A DNA stretch of 64,000 nucleotides from the NCBI RefSeq assembly GCF_963676815.1, contig NZ_OY781365.1:1460501-1524500 (forward strand), written 5' to 3'. Position numbers and translations under genes: made by a program. A model generated the notes under the pieces. That model made no database searches. It had not been told where the DNA came from and was given only the letters and a program-made list of their open reading frames with translations. Shown here piece after piece: positions 45,146-54,352 of the stretch. The DNA is from an uncultured Draconibacterium sp. (GTDB taxonomy: Bacteria; Bacteroidota; Bacteroidia; Bacteroidales; Prolixibacteraceae). Within the stretch, counting starts at the first letter, position 1. Every line of letters starts with the position of its first letter.

Positions 45146-46030
45146 TTAAAATTTATCGTATCCAAATTGTTTCAACTGACCGTCTTTTTCGCGCCAGTCT
45201 TTGGCTACTTTCACATACAACTCCAGAAAAATTTTCTTGTCGAAAAACTCTTCAGCATCAGCACGTGCTTCTGTTCCCACACGTTTTATACTTTTTCCCT
45301 GATGACCAATGATAATTCCCTTCTGGCTCTCGCGCGAAACATAAATCACCGTGCGGATATTGATAATCTTCTCCTCTTCTTTAAACTCTTCAACTTCTAC
45401 TTCAACCGAATAAGGAATCTCTTTTTGGTAATGCAAAAGGATTTTTTCGCGAATAATTTCCTGCATAAAAAAGCGCTCGTTGCGGTCGGTTAATTGATCT
45501 TTTGAGAAAAAGGCCGGAGCTTCTGGCAAATGCTCCAAAATACGATCGAAAATAGGTTCGATATTGAATTTTTCGAGTGCCGAAATCGGGAAAACATCCG
45601 CTCCGGGGAAAGTGTTCGACCAGTGATCGTACAGTTTCAAAACCTCTTCCTGGTTCGACAGATCTATCTTGTTCAGCAACACGATAACCGGCATGTTCGA
45701 TTTTCGTACTTTCTCGATGTACTCCGGATTTTTGTCTACCTTTTCTTTAACATCGGTAACAAAAAGAATCACGTCGGCATCGATCAAAGCTGTATCAACA
45801 AACTTCATCATCGATTCCTGAAGCTTGTAACTGGGCTTCAGAATACCGGGAGTATCGGAATAAACAATCTGGAAATCTTCGCCACTTACGATGCCTTTAA
45901 TGCGGTGGCGTGTGGTTTGCATCTTTTGGGTAATGATAGACAGTTTTTCGCCTACCAGTGCATTCATAATTGTTGATTTACCCACATTCGGGTTGCCAAC
46001 AATGTTCACAAATCCTGCTTTATGTGCCAT
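45146..46030 (-). CDS. era: GTPase Era, 30S assembly
   Basis: 294 residues. The G domain has NPNVGKST, SDTPG switch II and LNKID; the C-terminal KH domain (about 205-294) has GIIIGHQGKSIKRVGTEARADAEEF, the RNA-binding GxxG loop. Era binds 16S rRNA 3' end during small-subunit maturation. It is the first gene of an era-der pair. Its upstream spacer (233 bp) is shared divergently with the KamA-like gene. Confidence 0.97.
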   Translation of the reverse strand: MAHKAGFVNIVGNPNVGKSTIMNALVGEKLSIITQKMQTTRHRIKGIVSGEDFQIVYSDTPGILKPSYKLQESMMKFVDTALIDADVILFVTDVKEKVDKNPEYIEKVRKSNMPVIVLLNKIDLSNQEEVLKLYDHWSNTFPGADVFPISALEKFNIEPIFDRILEHLPEAPAFFSKDQLTDRNERFFMQEIIREKILLHYQKEIPYSVEVEVEEFKEEEKIINIRTVIYVSRESQKGIIIGHQGKSIKRVGTEARADAEEFFDKKIFLELYVKVAKDWREKDGQLKQFGYDKF

Positions 46031-46197
46031 TATTTCAAACTATTAGGTGTTCCTTCCCTTGCGGGAATTCTCTGTTATTTTCTAAAAAATCGGCACAAAG
46101 ATAATCGAATTCAACAAACTGCATTTACAACGGTATAATATTTTGATTCTCAACGAAAAAGTTTCATATAAACACCCGCATACAACATCCTCTTTCC

Positions 46198-46228
46198 TTT
46201 GATTTCAGGCCTTTTTTTCGTACCTTAA
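46198..46228 (+). promoter_or_regulatory. Candidate Bacteroidota promoter for the KamA-like gene
   Basis: TTTG (46198-46201) is followed after 19 bp by TACCTTAA (46221-46228), a 6 of 8 match to TAnnTTTG at the proper spacing. The start codon is about 35 bp further downstream. Confidence 0.45.
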
Positions 46229-46263
46229 ATGATCCGACAGCTTTATTAAAAAAAACTTACGCC

Positions 46264-48447
46264 ATGGATTCAATTGCTTTTTGGGACAAGGTTGGAATCT
46301 CCGTACGCGCACGAAAAATTCTTCAAAAATTATTGGCTGAAAATCCGGTGCTTGAAAAGATTATCAGAAATGCCGGCAACGTCGTTGAAATTCATGAAGC
46401 TTTGCGCAACTGGGTTTTGCCCATTTTAAAACGCAATCCAGCTGCCGAAAGTTATTACCGGGGCACATCGGCTGACGAAGAGCTGGCGGAGAAACTCTCC
46501 TGGCAAGATCTGGCGGCAATTCGCATTCTGGATTATATTGACAATGCCGGCAAAGAATTTCCCGACCAAAATATTGGCGGACAACTGGCGCAGACAAATC
46601 CGTTTAAAATGCTTTGGCTGGCAACGCATAAGGGAATTAGCGGAGCAGAACCGGCATTTTTCGAAGACATGCTGCAACTGTTTCGCCAGTTAAATGATAC
46701 ACAAATTCGAACGCATCCTACAAAAAACCAGACAGAAAACTGGATGCAAAAATATCCTTCGGGACTTGATCCGGTGGTCGAAGATTTGCGGCAAGAAAAC
46801 AAAAAAAGGATCATCCGTATTTTGATCGAGAAAATCGATAGTGGAGACATTTCCAGCAGGAGATATTCTTTCGAACCGGGCTTAAGTTTCGCGGAGAAGG
46901 AAAAGCTGATGAACGAGTGGTGGCTCGATAGTAATTTTCATCTACGTTTTGCCATCCGCTCTCCGGAACTGCTAAACGAAATGCTCGACTACACACTTAC
47001 CGAAGAAACAATGAAAGTGCTGAAAAAAGCTCGAAGAAAAGGTATTCCGTTTTTTGTAAATCCTTATTACCTGTCGTTGTTAAATTCGTACATCCCCGAT
47101 TATGTTGTGGGTGCCGATATGGCCATTCGTTGTTATGTAATTTACAGCAAACAGCTGGTTGAGGAGTTCGGGAAAATTGTTGCATGGGAAAAGGAAGACA
47201 AAGTAAAACCCGGCGAGCCAAATGCTGCGGGCTGGCTTTTGCCTTCGCACAATATTCACAGGCGCTACCCTAAAGTGGCCATCTTTATACCCGATACGGT
47301 TGGCCGTGCCTGTGGCGGTTTATGTGCCAGTTGCCAGCGGATGTACGACTTTCAGAGTGGGCGCTATAATTTTAATCTCGACAAGCTGAAGCCTGAAAAA
47401 TCGTGGAAAGAGCGCTTGCCCGTACTACTTGATTATTTTAGAAACGATGCCCAACTTCGCGATATTTTGATAACCGGTGGCGATGCTTTAATGAGCAGCG
47501 ATAGAAACCTGAAACAAATTCTCGATGCCGTTTACAAAATGGCTTTGGCAAAAATCGAGGATAATAAATCGCGCGCGGATGGGGAAAAATATGCTGAGAT
47601 TGTACGAATCAGAATCGGAACGCGATTACCGGCTTATTTACCACAACGCATAACTCCTGATCTTTGTAAAGTCCTTTCTGATTTTAAAAAGAAAGCACAA
47701 AAGGCAGGCATTAAACAGTTTGTAATTCAGGCGCACTTTCAGTCGCCAATGGAAATTACAGAGGAATCAAAACACGCCGTTCATTTGCTGCTCGAATCAG
47801 GCTGGGCAGTTACCAACCAGGAAGTTTTTACGACGGCAGCTTCACGGCGCGGACACAGCGTAAAACTTCGCAATGTTCTGAATGAAATCGGCGTACTTTC
47901 GTACTATACTTTTACCGTAAAAGGATTTAAAGAAAATAAAAGCAACTTTACACCGAACTCGCGAATAATGCAGGAACGTATGGAAGAAAAGATTTTTGGA
48001 ACGATACCACATAAAAACATGAATTTCGCGCAACATCTTTTAGTTCATCCGGCTAAAATTGTAGAGAATATAAAATTACTGCACAAAGAAACGGAACTGC
48101 CGTTTTTATCTACCGACCGCAGTATTATGAATCTTCCGGGAGTTGGAAAAAGTATGACCTTCAGAACCATTGGAATTACACGTTATGGCAGACGCATTCT
48201 GGAATTCGACCACGACCCGACACGCGCCCACAGTCCGATTATTCATAAAATGGGAAAGGTAATTGTTATCGAATCGAAATCGCTCGACGAATACCTGGAG
48301 CAGCTGGAAGAAATGGGCGAAAACAGGGAAGATTACAACGGCGTTTACGGCTACACCATTGGCCACACCGAACCGCGGATGGCGATGTACGAATACCCGG
48401 AATACGACTACCGCGTAACAGCGGAAATTACGAATTTGGAAATCTGA
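46264..48447 (+). CDS. Long KamA-family radical SAM protein (lysine 2,3-aminomutase-like)
   Basis: 727 residues. The radical SAM cluster is the CxxxCxxC in CGGLCASC (Cys350, Cys354, Cys357), followed by the PLP-type aminomutase barrel (DILITGGDALMSSD, VRIRIGTRLPAYLPQRI and VTNQEVFTTAASRRG). Canonical lysine aminomutases have this cluster near residue 125, so about 225 residues precede the usual domain; they are helical and unlike anything I recognise. Lysine 2,3-aminomutase moves the alpha-amino group using PLP and a 5'-deoxyadenosyl radical. The substrate here is open. It is a single-gene transcript ending in a good terminator. Confidence 0.8.
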   Translation: MDSIAFWDKVGISVRARKILQKLLAENPVLEKIIRNAGNVVEIHEALRNWVLPILKRNPAAESYYRGTSADEELAEKLSWQDLAAIRILDYIDNAGKEFPDQNIGGQLAQTNPFKMLWLATHKGISGAEPAFFEDMLQLFRQLNDTQIRTHPTKNQTENWMQKYPSGLDPVVEDLRQENKKRIIRILIEKIDSGDISSRRYSFEPGLSFAEKEKLMNEWWLDSNFHLRFAIRSPELLNEMLDYTLTEETMKVLKKARRKGIPFFVNPYYLSLLNSYIPDYVVGADMAIRCYVIYSKQLVEEFGKIVAWEKEDKVKPGEPNAAGWLLPSHNIHRRYPKVAIFIPDTVGRACGGLCASCQRMYDFQSGRYNFNLDKLKPEKSWKERLPVLLDYFRNDAQLRDILITGGDALMSSDRNLKQILDAVYKMALAKIEDNKSRADGEKYAEIVRIRIGTRLPAYLPQRITPDLCKVLSDFKKKAQKAGIKQFVIQAHFQSPMEITEESKHAVHLLLESGWAVTNQEVFTTAASRRGHSVKLRNVLNEIGVLSYYTFTVKGFKENKSNFTPNSRIMQERMEEKIFGTIPHKNMNFAQHLLVHPAKIVENIKLLHKETELPFLSTDRSIMNLPGVGKSMTFRTIGITRYGRRILEFDHDPTRAHSPIIHKMGKVIVIESKSLDEYLEQLEEMGENREDYNGVYGYTIGHTEPRMAMYEYPEYDYRVTAEITNLEI

Positions 48448-48540
48448 ATGAAATTCCTCGCAACAAGATGCAGAATAAAGCCCAATCAGACAACTTGTCT
48501 TAGGCCCGAAATCAGTTCTGGTAAAATATCATACTCACAA

Positions 48541-48570
48541 AAAAACTGCCCCCGGCAAGAGGCAGTTTTT
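48541..48570. terminator. Bidirectional Rho-independent terminator
   Basis: A perfect 10-bp stem AAAAACTGCC/GGCAGTTTTT encloses the loop CCCGGCAAGA between the converging KamA-like gene and the amidohydrolase gene. T-runs on both sides make it work for either direction. Confidence 0.9.
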
Positions 48571-48595
48571 ATTTATTCTCATCACTTCTTATGTA

Positions 48596-49900
48596 CTACT
48601 CAATAATTTCCTGCCCATATTTTTCAGCAAACTTGTGGTACAATTTTTTATGCTTGTTAATCAGATCAATCTCACGACCATTTATATAAGCCAGGCGAAC
48701 TTTACTTGTGCGCATATCCAGTAAGTCTCCATCGGAAACCACAACATGTGCATCTTTTCCTACTTCGAGGCTGCCCGCTCTATCGTCGATTCCAAGAATC
48801 TTTGCCGCATTTAGAGTAATCGTTTTTAAGGCTTCTTCTTTCGACATGCCAAAAGCAACTGCCTGTCCGGCTACAAATGGAAGATTCATACATTTTTCTT
48901 CACCAACAAAAGTAACGGCAGTAAGAATACCGGCTTCAGAAAATTTTACAGCCATTTCATCAGGAGCCTTTGTATAAATATCATTCCGTTTGGGCAAACG
49001 ATGTACGTGTGCACAAATCACAGGTATATCATTTTCTTTCAAGAAATCTTTCACCAATAATGCATCTTCATCAGCATCGGCCAAAACAATTTTTTTCACC
49101 CCCATTTTTTTTGCAAAAGTGATACTCTCAATCACCGATTTCACATCATCAGCCTGAATATACAGGATGGTAGATCCATCGAAAAGACCTTGCATAGCAG
49201 CAAGTTTTGAGTTTACAGGAGAACCGGTATAAACTTTTGCGTTTGTAAAAATACTCTCCAGCTTTTCTACATTTTTGGCATAGCTTTTATTTTCGCTTGT
49301 TGTGCTATTACCACCGAAACCACTACTTTGATAGTAAGCCGGCCATGATAACCACATTCCCTCATCGGTGTTATACAAAGCATCTTTATAATTCCAGGCA
49401 TCCAGATTCATAACCGAAGACAGCCCGCACAACATACCTCCCTGAGGAATTACCTGTGCCAACAAAACACCATTTGTGCGAACAACAGGTATTATTTCCG
49501 AATCGGTATTATACGATACGCACGATCTGACACTTGGATTTAAAACACCGGTTTCATCTTTATCCAGCGTTGCTGTTACACCTCCAATTTCAACTAATCC
49601 CAGCTGCGATCTCAATAAAATCAATCCAGGGTACACTTGTTTTCCGCTTACATCGATGGTTTTATAGTCCGAATAATCATCTCCCAGTTCCGATGCTTTT
49701 CCAACAAAAGTTAAAATTCCATTATCGAAAGCTATTGCAGAATTCTCAATTACTTCACCCGTTCCCAGGTGAGCAGTAGCGCCTAGCAAAACAGTTCCCT
49801 CTTCCTGTGCAGAAGCCGGAGCAGGTACCTGTGCAAAGGGTGCAGAAGCTAAAGTCAGGAATAAAAATGTGATCGTTATATTTTTTATAATCGTCTTCAT
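48596..49900 (-). CDS. Amidohydrolase-fold exported protein, metal site degenerate
   Basis: 434 residues from the ATG at 49900, which begins a normal signal peptide (MKTIIKNITITFLFLTLASAPFAQ). An ATG at 49951 overlaps the previous stop by 4 bp and could be the coupled start. The fold is the imidazolonepropionase-type amidohydrolase: a beta domain (GKQVYPGLILL), a TIM barrel and the closing DDRAGSLEVGKDAHVVVSDGD. The first metal motif HxH is replaced by LRSQLG, and the last Asp motif is not seen. So it is probably inactive, as in several Bacteroidota paralogues. It may partner the double amidohydrolase encoded just upstream. Confidence 0.8.
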   Translation of the reverse strand: MKTIIKNITITFLFLTLASAPFAQVPAPASAQEEGTVLLGATAHLGTGEVIENSAIAFDNGILTFVGKASELGDDYSDYKTIDVSGKQVYPGLILLRSQLGLVEIGGVTATLDKDETGVLNPSVRSCVSYNTDSEIIPVVRTNGVLLAQVIPQGGMLCGLSSVMNLDAWNYKDALYNTDEGMWLSWPAYYQSSGFGGNSTTSENKSYAKNVEKLESIFTNAKVYTGSPVNSKLAAMQGLFDGSTILYIQADDVKSVIESITFAKKMGVKKIVLADADEDALLVKDFLKENDIPVICAHVHRLPKRNDIYTKAPDEMAVKFSEAGILTAVTFVGEEKCMNLPFVAGQAVAFGMSKEEALKTITLNAAKILGIDDRAGSLEVGKDAHVVVSDGDLLDMRTSKVRLAYINGREIDLINKHKKLYHKFAEKYGQEIIE

Positions 49901-49947
49901 TGTTGTCATATTTTGATTATTCATCAATGGTAAAATCGGTAATATTC

Positions 49948-52938
49948 TCATCGCTGAGCAGATACGGATTGTTCTAATGCAGCGTTGCCTTTTTCACTTT
50001 TTGGACCGCCACCAATCGCTAAAATCTTATTTACAATTCGTGAGCGCTCTTCCTGTATCGACTGATACATCTTTTTATCCTTCTCTCTGTCGTAGTAAAG
50101 AATACCATCAACAAAGGTTTTTGATGGCAAAGCATACATTGAAAGCGGATGATCGGTCCACAAAACCATATCGGCATCTTTTCCAGGCTTCAATGTTCCC
50201 ATTCTGTCATCAAGATGAAGAATTTTTGCAGGATTTTTAGTAACCAGTTCCATCGCCTCAATTTCTGACAAACCACCGTATTTTACAGTTTTTGCAGCCT
50301 CCTGATTCAGGCGGCGTCCCATTTCATTACTGTCAGAATTAATGCAAACCAATACTCCCTGGTTATGCTGGATGGCGGCGTTATATGGAATAGCATCGTA
50401 AACCTCGTATTTATACATCCACCGATCGGAGAAAACACTACCGGCAGCGCCAGCTTCCACCATTTCATCGGCCACTTTATAACCTTCAGTATTGTGCACT
50501 AAAGTATGTGGTTTTATGCCAAATTCCTTAGCCAGCTCCATAATCATATTTGTTTCGCTCTGCACGTATGTGTGGCAAACCATAAAACTCTTTTCATTGA
50601 ACTCATCAACAATCGGATCAAGTTGTAAATCTTTTCTTGGAGCCGGAGTTGATGCTTTTTCCTCATCAGAAAGAGCATTGTATGTTTCCCATTTTTGCTG
50701 GTATTCTTTGGCTCGGATATAAACATCTCTGATCGATTGCTCTACTCCCATTCGGGTACGTGGAAAACGAGTACCGGTTGGCATCTTCGTCTGTTTCACG
50801 TTTTCTCCCAAAGCGTGTTTCAAAAATCCAACCTGGTTTTTCACCACAATCTCATCGGGAGTAGCCCCCCAGCGAAGTTTGATTAATACCGACTGACCAC
50901 CAATTGGATTTGCCGAACCATGCAGCAAATGAGAAGCCGTAACTCCACCTGCCAATTGACGATAAATAGTCAAATCTTCCGGATTCAAAACATCGCTCAT
51001 TCTAACTTCCGAGGTAATCGCATGCGATCCTTCATTAATTTCAACCAGGGCCATATGCGAGTGTTCATCGATAATTCCGGGAGTTACATGCATTCCGGTT
51101 CCGTCGATTTCCCAAACATTGCCACCTTTAAGGTCTTTCCCAACCCGGGCAATTTTGCCGTCTTTAACCAGCACGTCGGCATTCTCAAGAACTCCGTCGT
51201 CTTCCATTGTCCATACCGTTGCATTTTTAATAATGTAATCCTTGTATTGTGGTTTTTCTTCGTTTCCGTAAGCTATGAAAGGATAAATTACTTTGCCCGG
51301 TTCAGAAAGCTCATTAGCTTCCTTTTTGTCTTTTTTCGCTTCACCTGCTTTTGCAAAAGTCATTTTCCAGGTTACATTCTTGCCGCCTGGCAAAATCCCC
51401 GTTCCGGCAAGCGTTTCTCCTTCTATCCAGCCTGAAAGACGAGTCCATTCTTCTCCTTTTGGAAACGACAATGAAATAAGATTCTCGCTTACACTTATTT
51501 TTCCCGATTCGGTTTTATCGCCATCGGTTTTTACTTTTAGTGAATAAGAAGAAGGTTTACCGTCGATAATAAGTGAATAACTTTCGTCGTTGCTCAATGC
51601 CAATGTATATTCACCTTCTAACTCCGGCAATTTACTATCAGTGATTTCGTATTTTTCCCCTATCACCCAGTTTTCGTAAATCACACAATCCGATGAAAAG
51701 ATCTCATCAGAAGTGATCAGGAAGTTAGCCACTTTCCCGCTTTCTAGCGATCCAAGCATGTCATCGCATCCAATCATTTTTGCGGGAGTTTCGGTCAATG
51801 CCTTCAATGCATCTACCTTCGATAAACCACATTCAATAGCTTTAAGTAAATTAGTTCTGAACTGCTTTTTATCCTTTAATCCATCGGTGGTAAATGCGAT
51901 ATCCACATCCGCTTCAGCCAGTCTCCCCGGATTGTAAGGAGCCAGTTCCCAATGCTTCAAATCTTTCAGAGGCACAAGAATGGCTTTATAAGGATCGGCA
52001 ACATCGGGTGCTGCCGGAAAGTTGAGCGGCACAATTACCGGTGCTCCTGTTGAAGCCACTTCATTAAGCAACTGATACTCGTCGCCGTTGCCTTTCATAC
52101 AGAAATCGATACCAAATTCCTTTCCTAATTTTGCCACATTCAATAAATTGATCTTATCTTTTACCTGACAAACTGAAGGAAGCGAACGATTTTCATTTAC
52201 GGCTTCCAACGACACATCAAAAACACTTTTATCTACATTGGCAGCATACCATTCGGCATCGTAAAAAGTTTGACGAATTAATGCGAAAGATCCCATTAAC
52301 GAAGTTGGATAAGTCATAATTGAACTTCCTTTATCGAATGAGTATCCACTGGCAGCCTGACCTTTTAAAACTACCTGCGTTTCTTTATCCTCCGCCAGAG
52401 CAACCAGTGCCGAAGTTCCTCTCATAATTCCATCTTTCTTTTGCGTAAGAACGGCTCCAAATCCGGCATTACGGAAATCGGAAGCCTCTTTTGCATTTAC
52501 ATGAAAAGATTCAGCTGCACTTACATAAGGTTTAATTGCATCGTTCCAATAATACGGGCCACCATTAAGCGAGTCAAAATATCGTGGTCGCAAATAGTAC
52601 GACATCATCATTTGGGGAGAAGAAGACTGAGCTTCTTTTTCAACTCCGTATTCGGTAAATAAATCTACAAACGAAGGATAAATGTATTTCCCTTCCAGAT
52701 CAATAACAACAGCACCTTCAGGAACATTGAGATTTTTACCCACATCCATGATTTTGCCTTTCTGAATGATTAGAACTGCATCTTTCAGCGTGGTCTGATA
52801 ATCGACCACTACCGTTGCATGAGTAAATGCGTAGACTTCTGCGCGCTCATCGCCTACGCCCATTACAGGAGATAAATCCTGTGCCTCTGCGCAAACAAAC
52901 AAGACTGCAGCAAAAATTAATGTGACAATTTTTTTCAT
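49948..52938 (-). CDS. Exported double amidohydrolase-family protein
   Basis: 996 residues. The signal peptide is about 1-20 (FVCAEAQ). An N-terminal amidohydrolase-like module (about 25-430) has GKYIYPSFVDLFTEYG in place of HxH, so it lacks the metal site. A beta-rich linker (about 440-560) precedes a complete C-terminal module with GIIDEHSHMAL (His626, His628), KPHTLVHNTEGY and INSDSNEMGRR, ending in DDRMGTLKPGKDADMVLWTDHPL. The intact half resembles exported imidazolonepropionase-type hydrolases (peptidase or cyclic amidase). The stop and the downstream gene's upstream ATG overlap by 4 bp. The substrate is unknown. Confidence 0.85.
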   Translation of the reverse strand: MKKIVTLIFAAVLFVCAEAQDLSPVMGVGDERAEVYAFTHATVVVDYQTTLKDAVLIIQKGKIMDVGKNLNVPEGAVVIDLEGKYIYPSFVDLFTEYGVEKEAQSSSPQMMMSYYLRPRYFDSLNGGPYYWNDAIKPYVSAAESFHVNAKEASDFRNAGFGAVLTQKKDGIMRGTSALVALAEDKETQVVLKGQAASGYSFDKGSSIMTYPTSLMGSFALIRQTFYDAEWYAANVDKSVFDVSLEAVNENRSLPSVCQVKDKINLLNVAKLGKEFGIDFCMKGNGDEYQLLNEVASTGAPVIVPLNFPAAPDVADPYKAILVPLKDLKHWELAPYNPGRLAEADVDIAFTTDGLKDKKQFRTNLLKAIECGLSKVDALKALTETPAKMIGCDDMLGSLESGKVANFLITSDEIFSSDCVIYENWVIGEKYEITDSKLPELEGEYTLALSNDESYSLIIDGKPSSYSLKVKTDGDKTESGKISVSENLISLSFPKGEEWTRLSGWIEGETLAGTGILPGGKNVTWKMTFAKAGEAKKDKKEANELSEPGKVIYPFIAYGNEEKPQYKDYIIKNATVWTMEDDGVLENADVLVKDGKIARVGKDLKGGNVWEIDGTGMHVTPGIIDEHSHMALVEINEGSHAITSEVRMSDVLNPEDLTIYRQLAGGVTASHLLHGSANPIGGQSVLIKLRWGATPDEIVVKNQVGFLKHALGENVKQTKMPTGTRFPRTRMGVEQSIRDVYIRAKEYQQKWETYNALSDEEKASTPAPRKDLQLDPIVDEFNEKSFMVCHTYVQSETNMIMELAKEFGIKPHTLVHNTEGYKVADEMVEAGAAGSVFSDRWMYKYEVYDAIPYNAAIQHNQGVLVCINSDSNEMGRRLNQEAAKTVKYGGLSEIEAMELVTKNPAKILHLDDRMGTLKPGKDADMVLWTDHPLSMYALPSKTFVDGILYYDREKDKKMYQSIQEERSRIVNKILAIGGGPKSEKGNAALEQSVSAQR

Positions 52939-52977
52939 TGATTTTATGTTTTTATGTTTTTCTTACTTGAATTTTCA

Positions 52978-52997
52978 AATCAATCAATCAATCAATC
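52978..52997. repeat. Short tandem repeat (AATC)5
   Basis: Five perfect AATC units lie in the 184-bp spacer ahead of the double amidohydrolase gene (52938, minus strand), about 40 bp before its start codon. Short tandem repeats in leaders can vary in copy number, but this one is far below the length where that is well documented. Confidence 0.6.
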
Positions 52998-53122
52998 AGA
53001 AACGGCAATTGGCGCATTTATCGAGCCATTTGATTTTACCTTACGTTTATTGGAATTCAGAGTCCATTATCGGGCGCAAAACTGTCGAAAACACCAGCAA
53101 GTTAATGTTTGTGTAGCTTAAC

Positions 53123-54329
53123 TTACTGTCCGGTCAACTGAAGCACTTCAACTCTTTTTTTCCAAGCTTTCTCCATACGGTCAAGTGCCTCCTGAAGAAC
53201 CCAGGTTGGACAAGCCAGATTGATACGTTCAAAACCTTCTCCCGGCTCTCCGAAAATATATCCTTCATCAGTAAACAGAAAAGCTTCCTCTGTCATGAAT
53301 TTATTTAACTCTTTATAATGAAGTCCTAAACCACGGCAATCCAACCATTGAAGATAAGTTCCTTCCAATGGAATAACTTTTATTTGTGGAAACTTTTCAG
53401 TTATAAAAGTCTCCAATAGTTTACGGTTATCTTCCAATACCGCTAAAAGTTCTTCCAGCCAGTCCTCACAATCATTGTAGGCAATTTCGCAACCTTTGTA
53501 ACCGGCTATATTGCAGAAATAAACTGCCTGACTTTCGCGGTATTCATATACCTTCTCTTTTAATTCAGGATTAGGTATAATTAAGTTCGATGTCATTAAT
53601 CCTGCCAGGTTGAATGTTTTACTTGGCGCGGTACAAACAACACAATTTTGCCATTTCCTCTGATATTGTTGCATAGACCTTGTGTTTATACCCGGGCATA
53701 ATCAAATCCTGATGAATCTCGTCGGCAATTACCATTACATTATAGTCGAGACAAATTTTACCGATACGAGCCAGTTCCTCTTCGGTCCAAACACGACCTA
53801 CCGGATTATGAGGATTGCTTAGTATGCAAAGCGTGTTCCTGGAGTTCTTTGCTTTTTCTTCAAAATCATCAAAATCGATTTCATAACGATCTCCTGTCAA
53901 TTTAAGCTGCGTTTCAACCAACGTTCTTCCGCCATTTCGAACAGCATTATAGAAAGGATAATAAACCGGAGTGAATAAAATAACACCTTCATCCGGTTCA
54001 GTAAATAATTTTACCAGGTGAAATAATGCAGGTACAACTCCGGGATATTCAACAATCCAATCCTTTTTTATATCCCATTGATGACGACGTTTCATCCATC
54101 CGATTACCGCGTTATAATAAGCATCCGTAGCGAATGTGTAACCCAAAATTGAGTTCTTTAAATATGCTGATATTCCTTCGGCCACCTGTGGCGGATTTTT
54201 AAATTCCATATCTGCTACCGAAAACGGAACAATTCCATCCGGAACATCAGGATTTTCCTTATACATTCCGTCCCACTTGCCTGAACCCGTATTTTTTCTT
54301 GATATCAGGGTCTCAAAATCATATTTCAT
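53123..54329 (-). pseudogene. MalY/PatB-type PLP C-S lyase (cystathionine beta-lyase), frameshifted
   Basis: Two frames together make a fold-type I aminotransferase of the MalY/PatB group. The N-terminal part (54329 to about 53650) has FSVADMEFKNPP, VILFTPVYYPFYNAV and NPHNPVGRVWTEEEL. The C-terminal part resumes with CTAPSKTFNLAGL (the PLP lysine) and ends LDRMEKAWKKRVEVLQ. They are joined only by a net frame shift at the AAAA run at 53646-53649. The product would cleave cystathionine or cysteine to sulfide/homocysteine, pyruvate and ammonia. It is the last gene of the thiol operon. An assembly error is as likely as a real lesion. Confidence 0.75.
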
Positions 54330-54352
54330 TTTTATCTCTTATTTATATTGAA

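Noticed and set aside
52922..53116. A plus-strand 64-codon ORF in the spacer before the amidohydrolase gene
   Set aside because: It reads through the AATC repeat (giving INQSINQ) and lacks any signal or domain; it is a chance frame in a promoter region.
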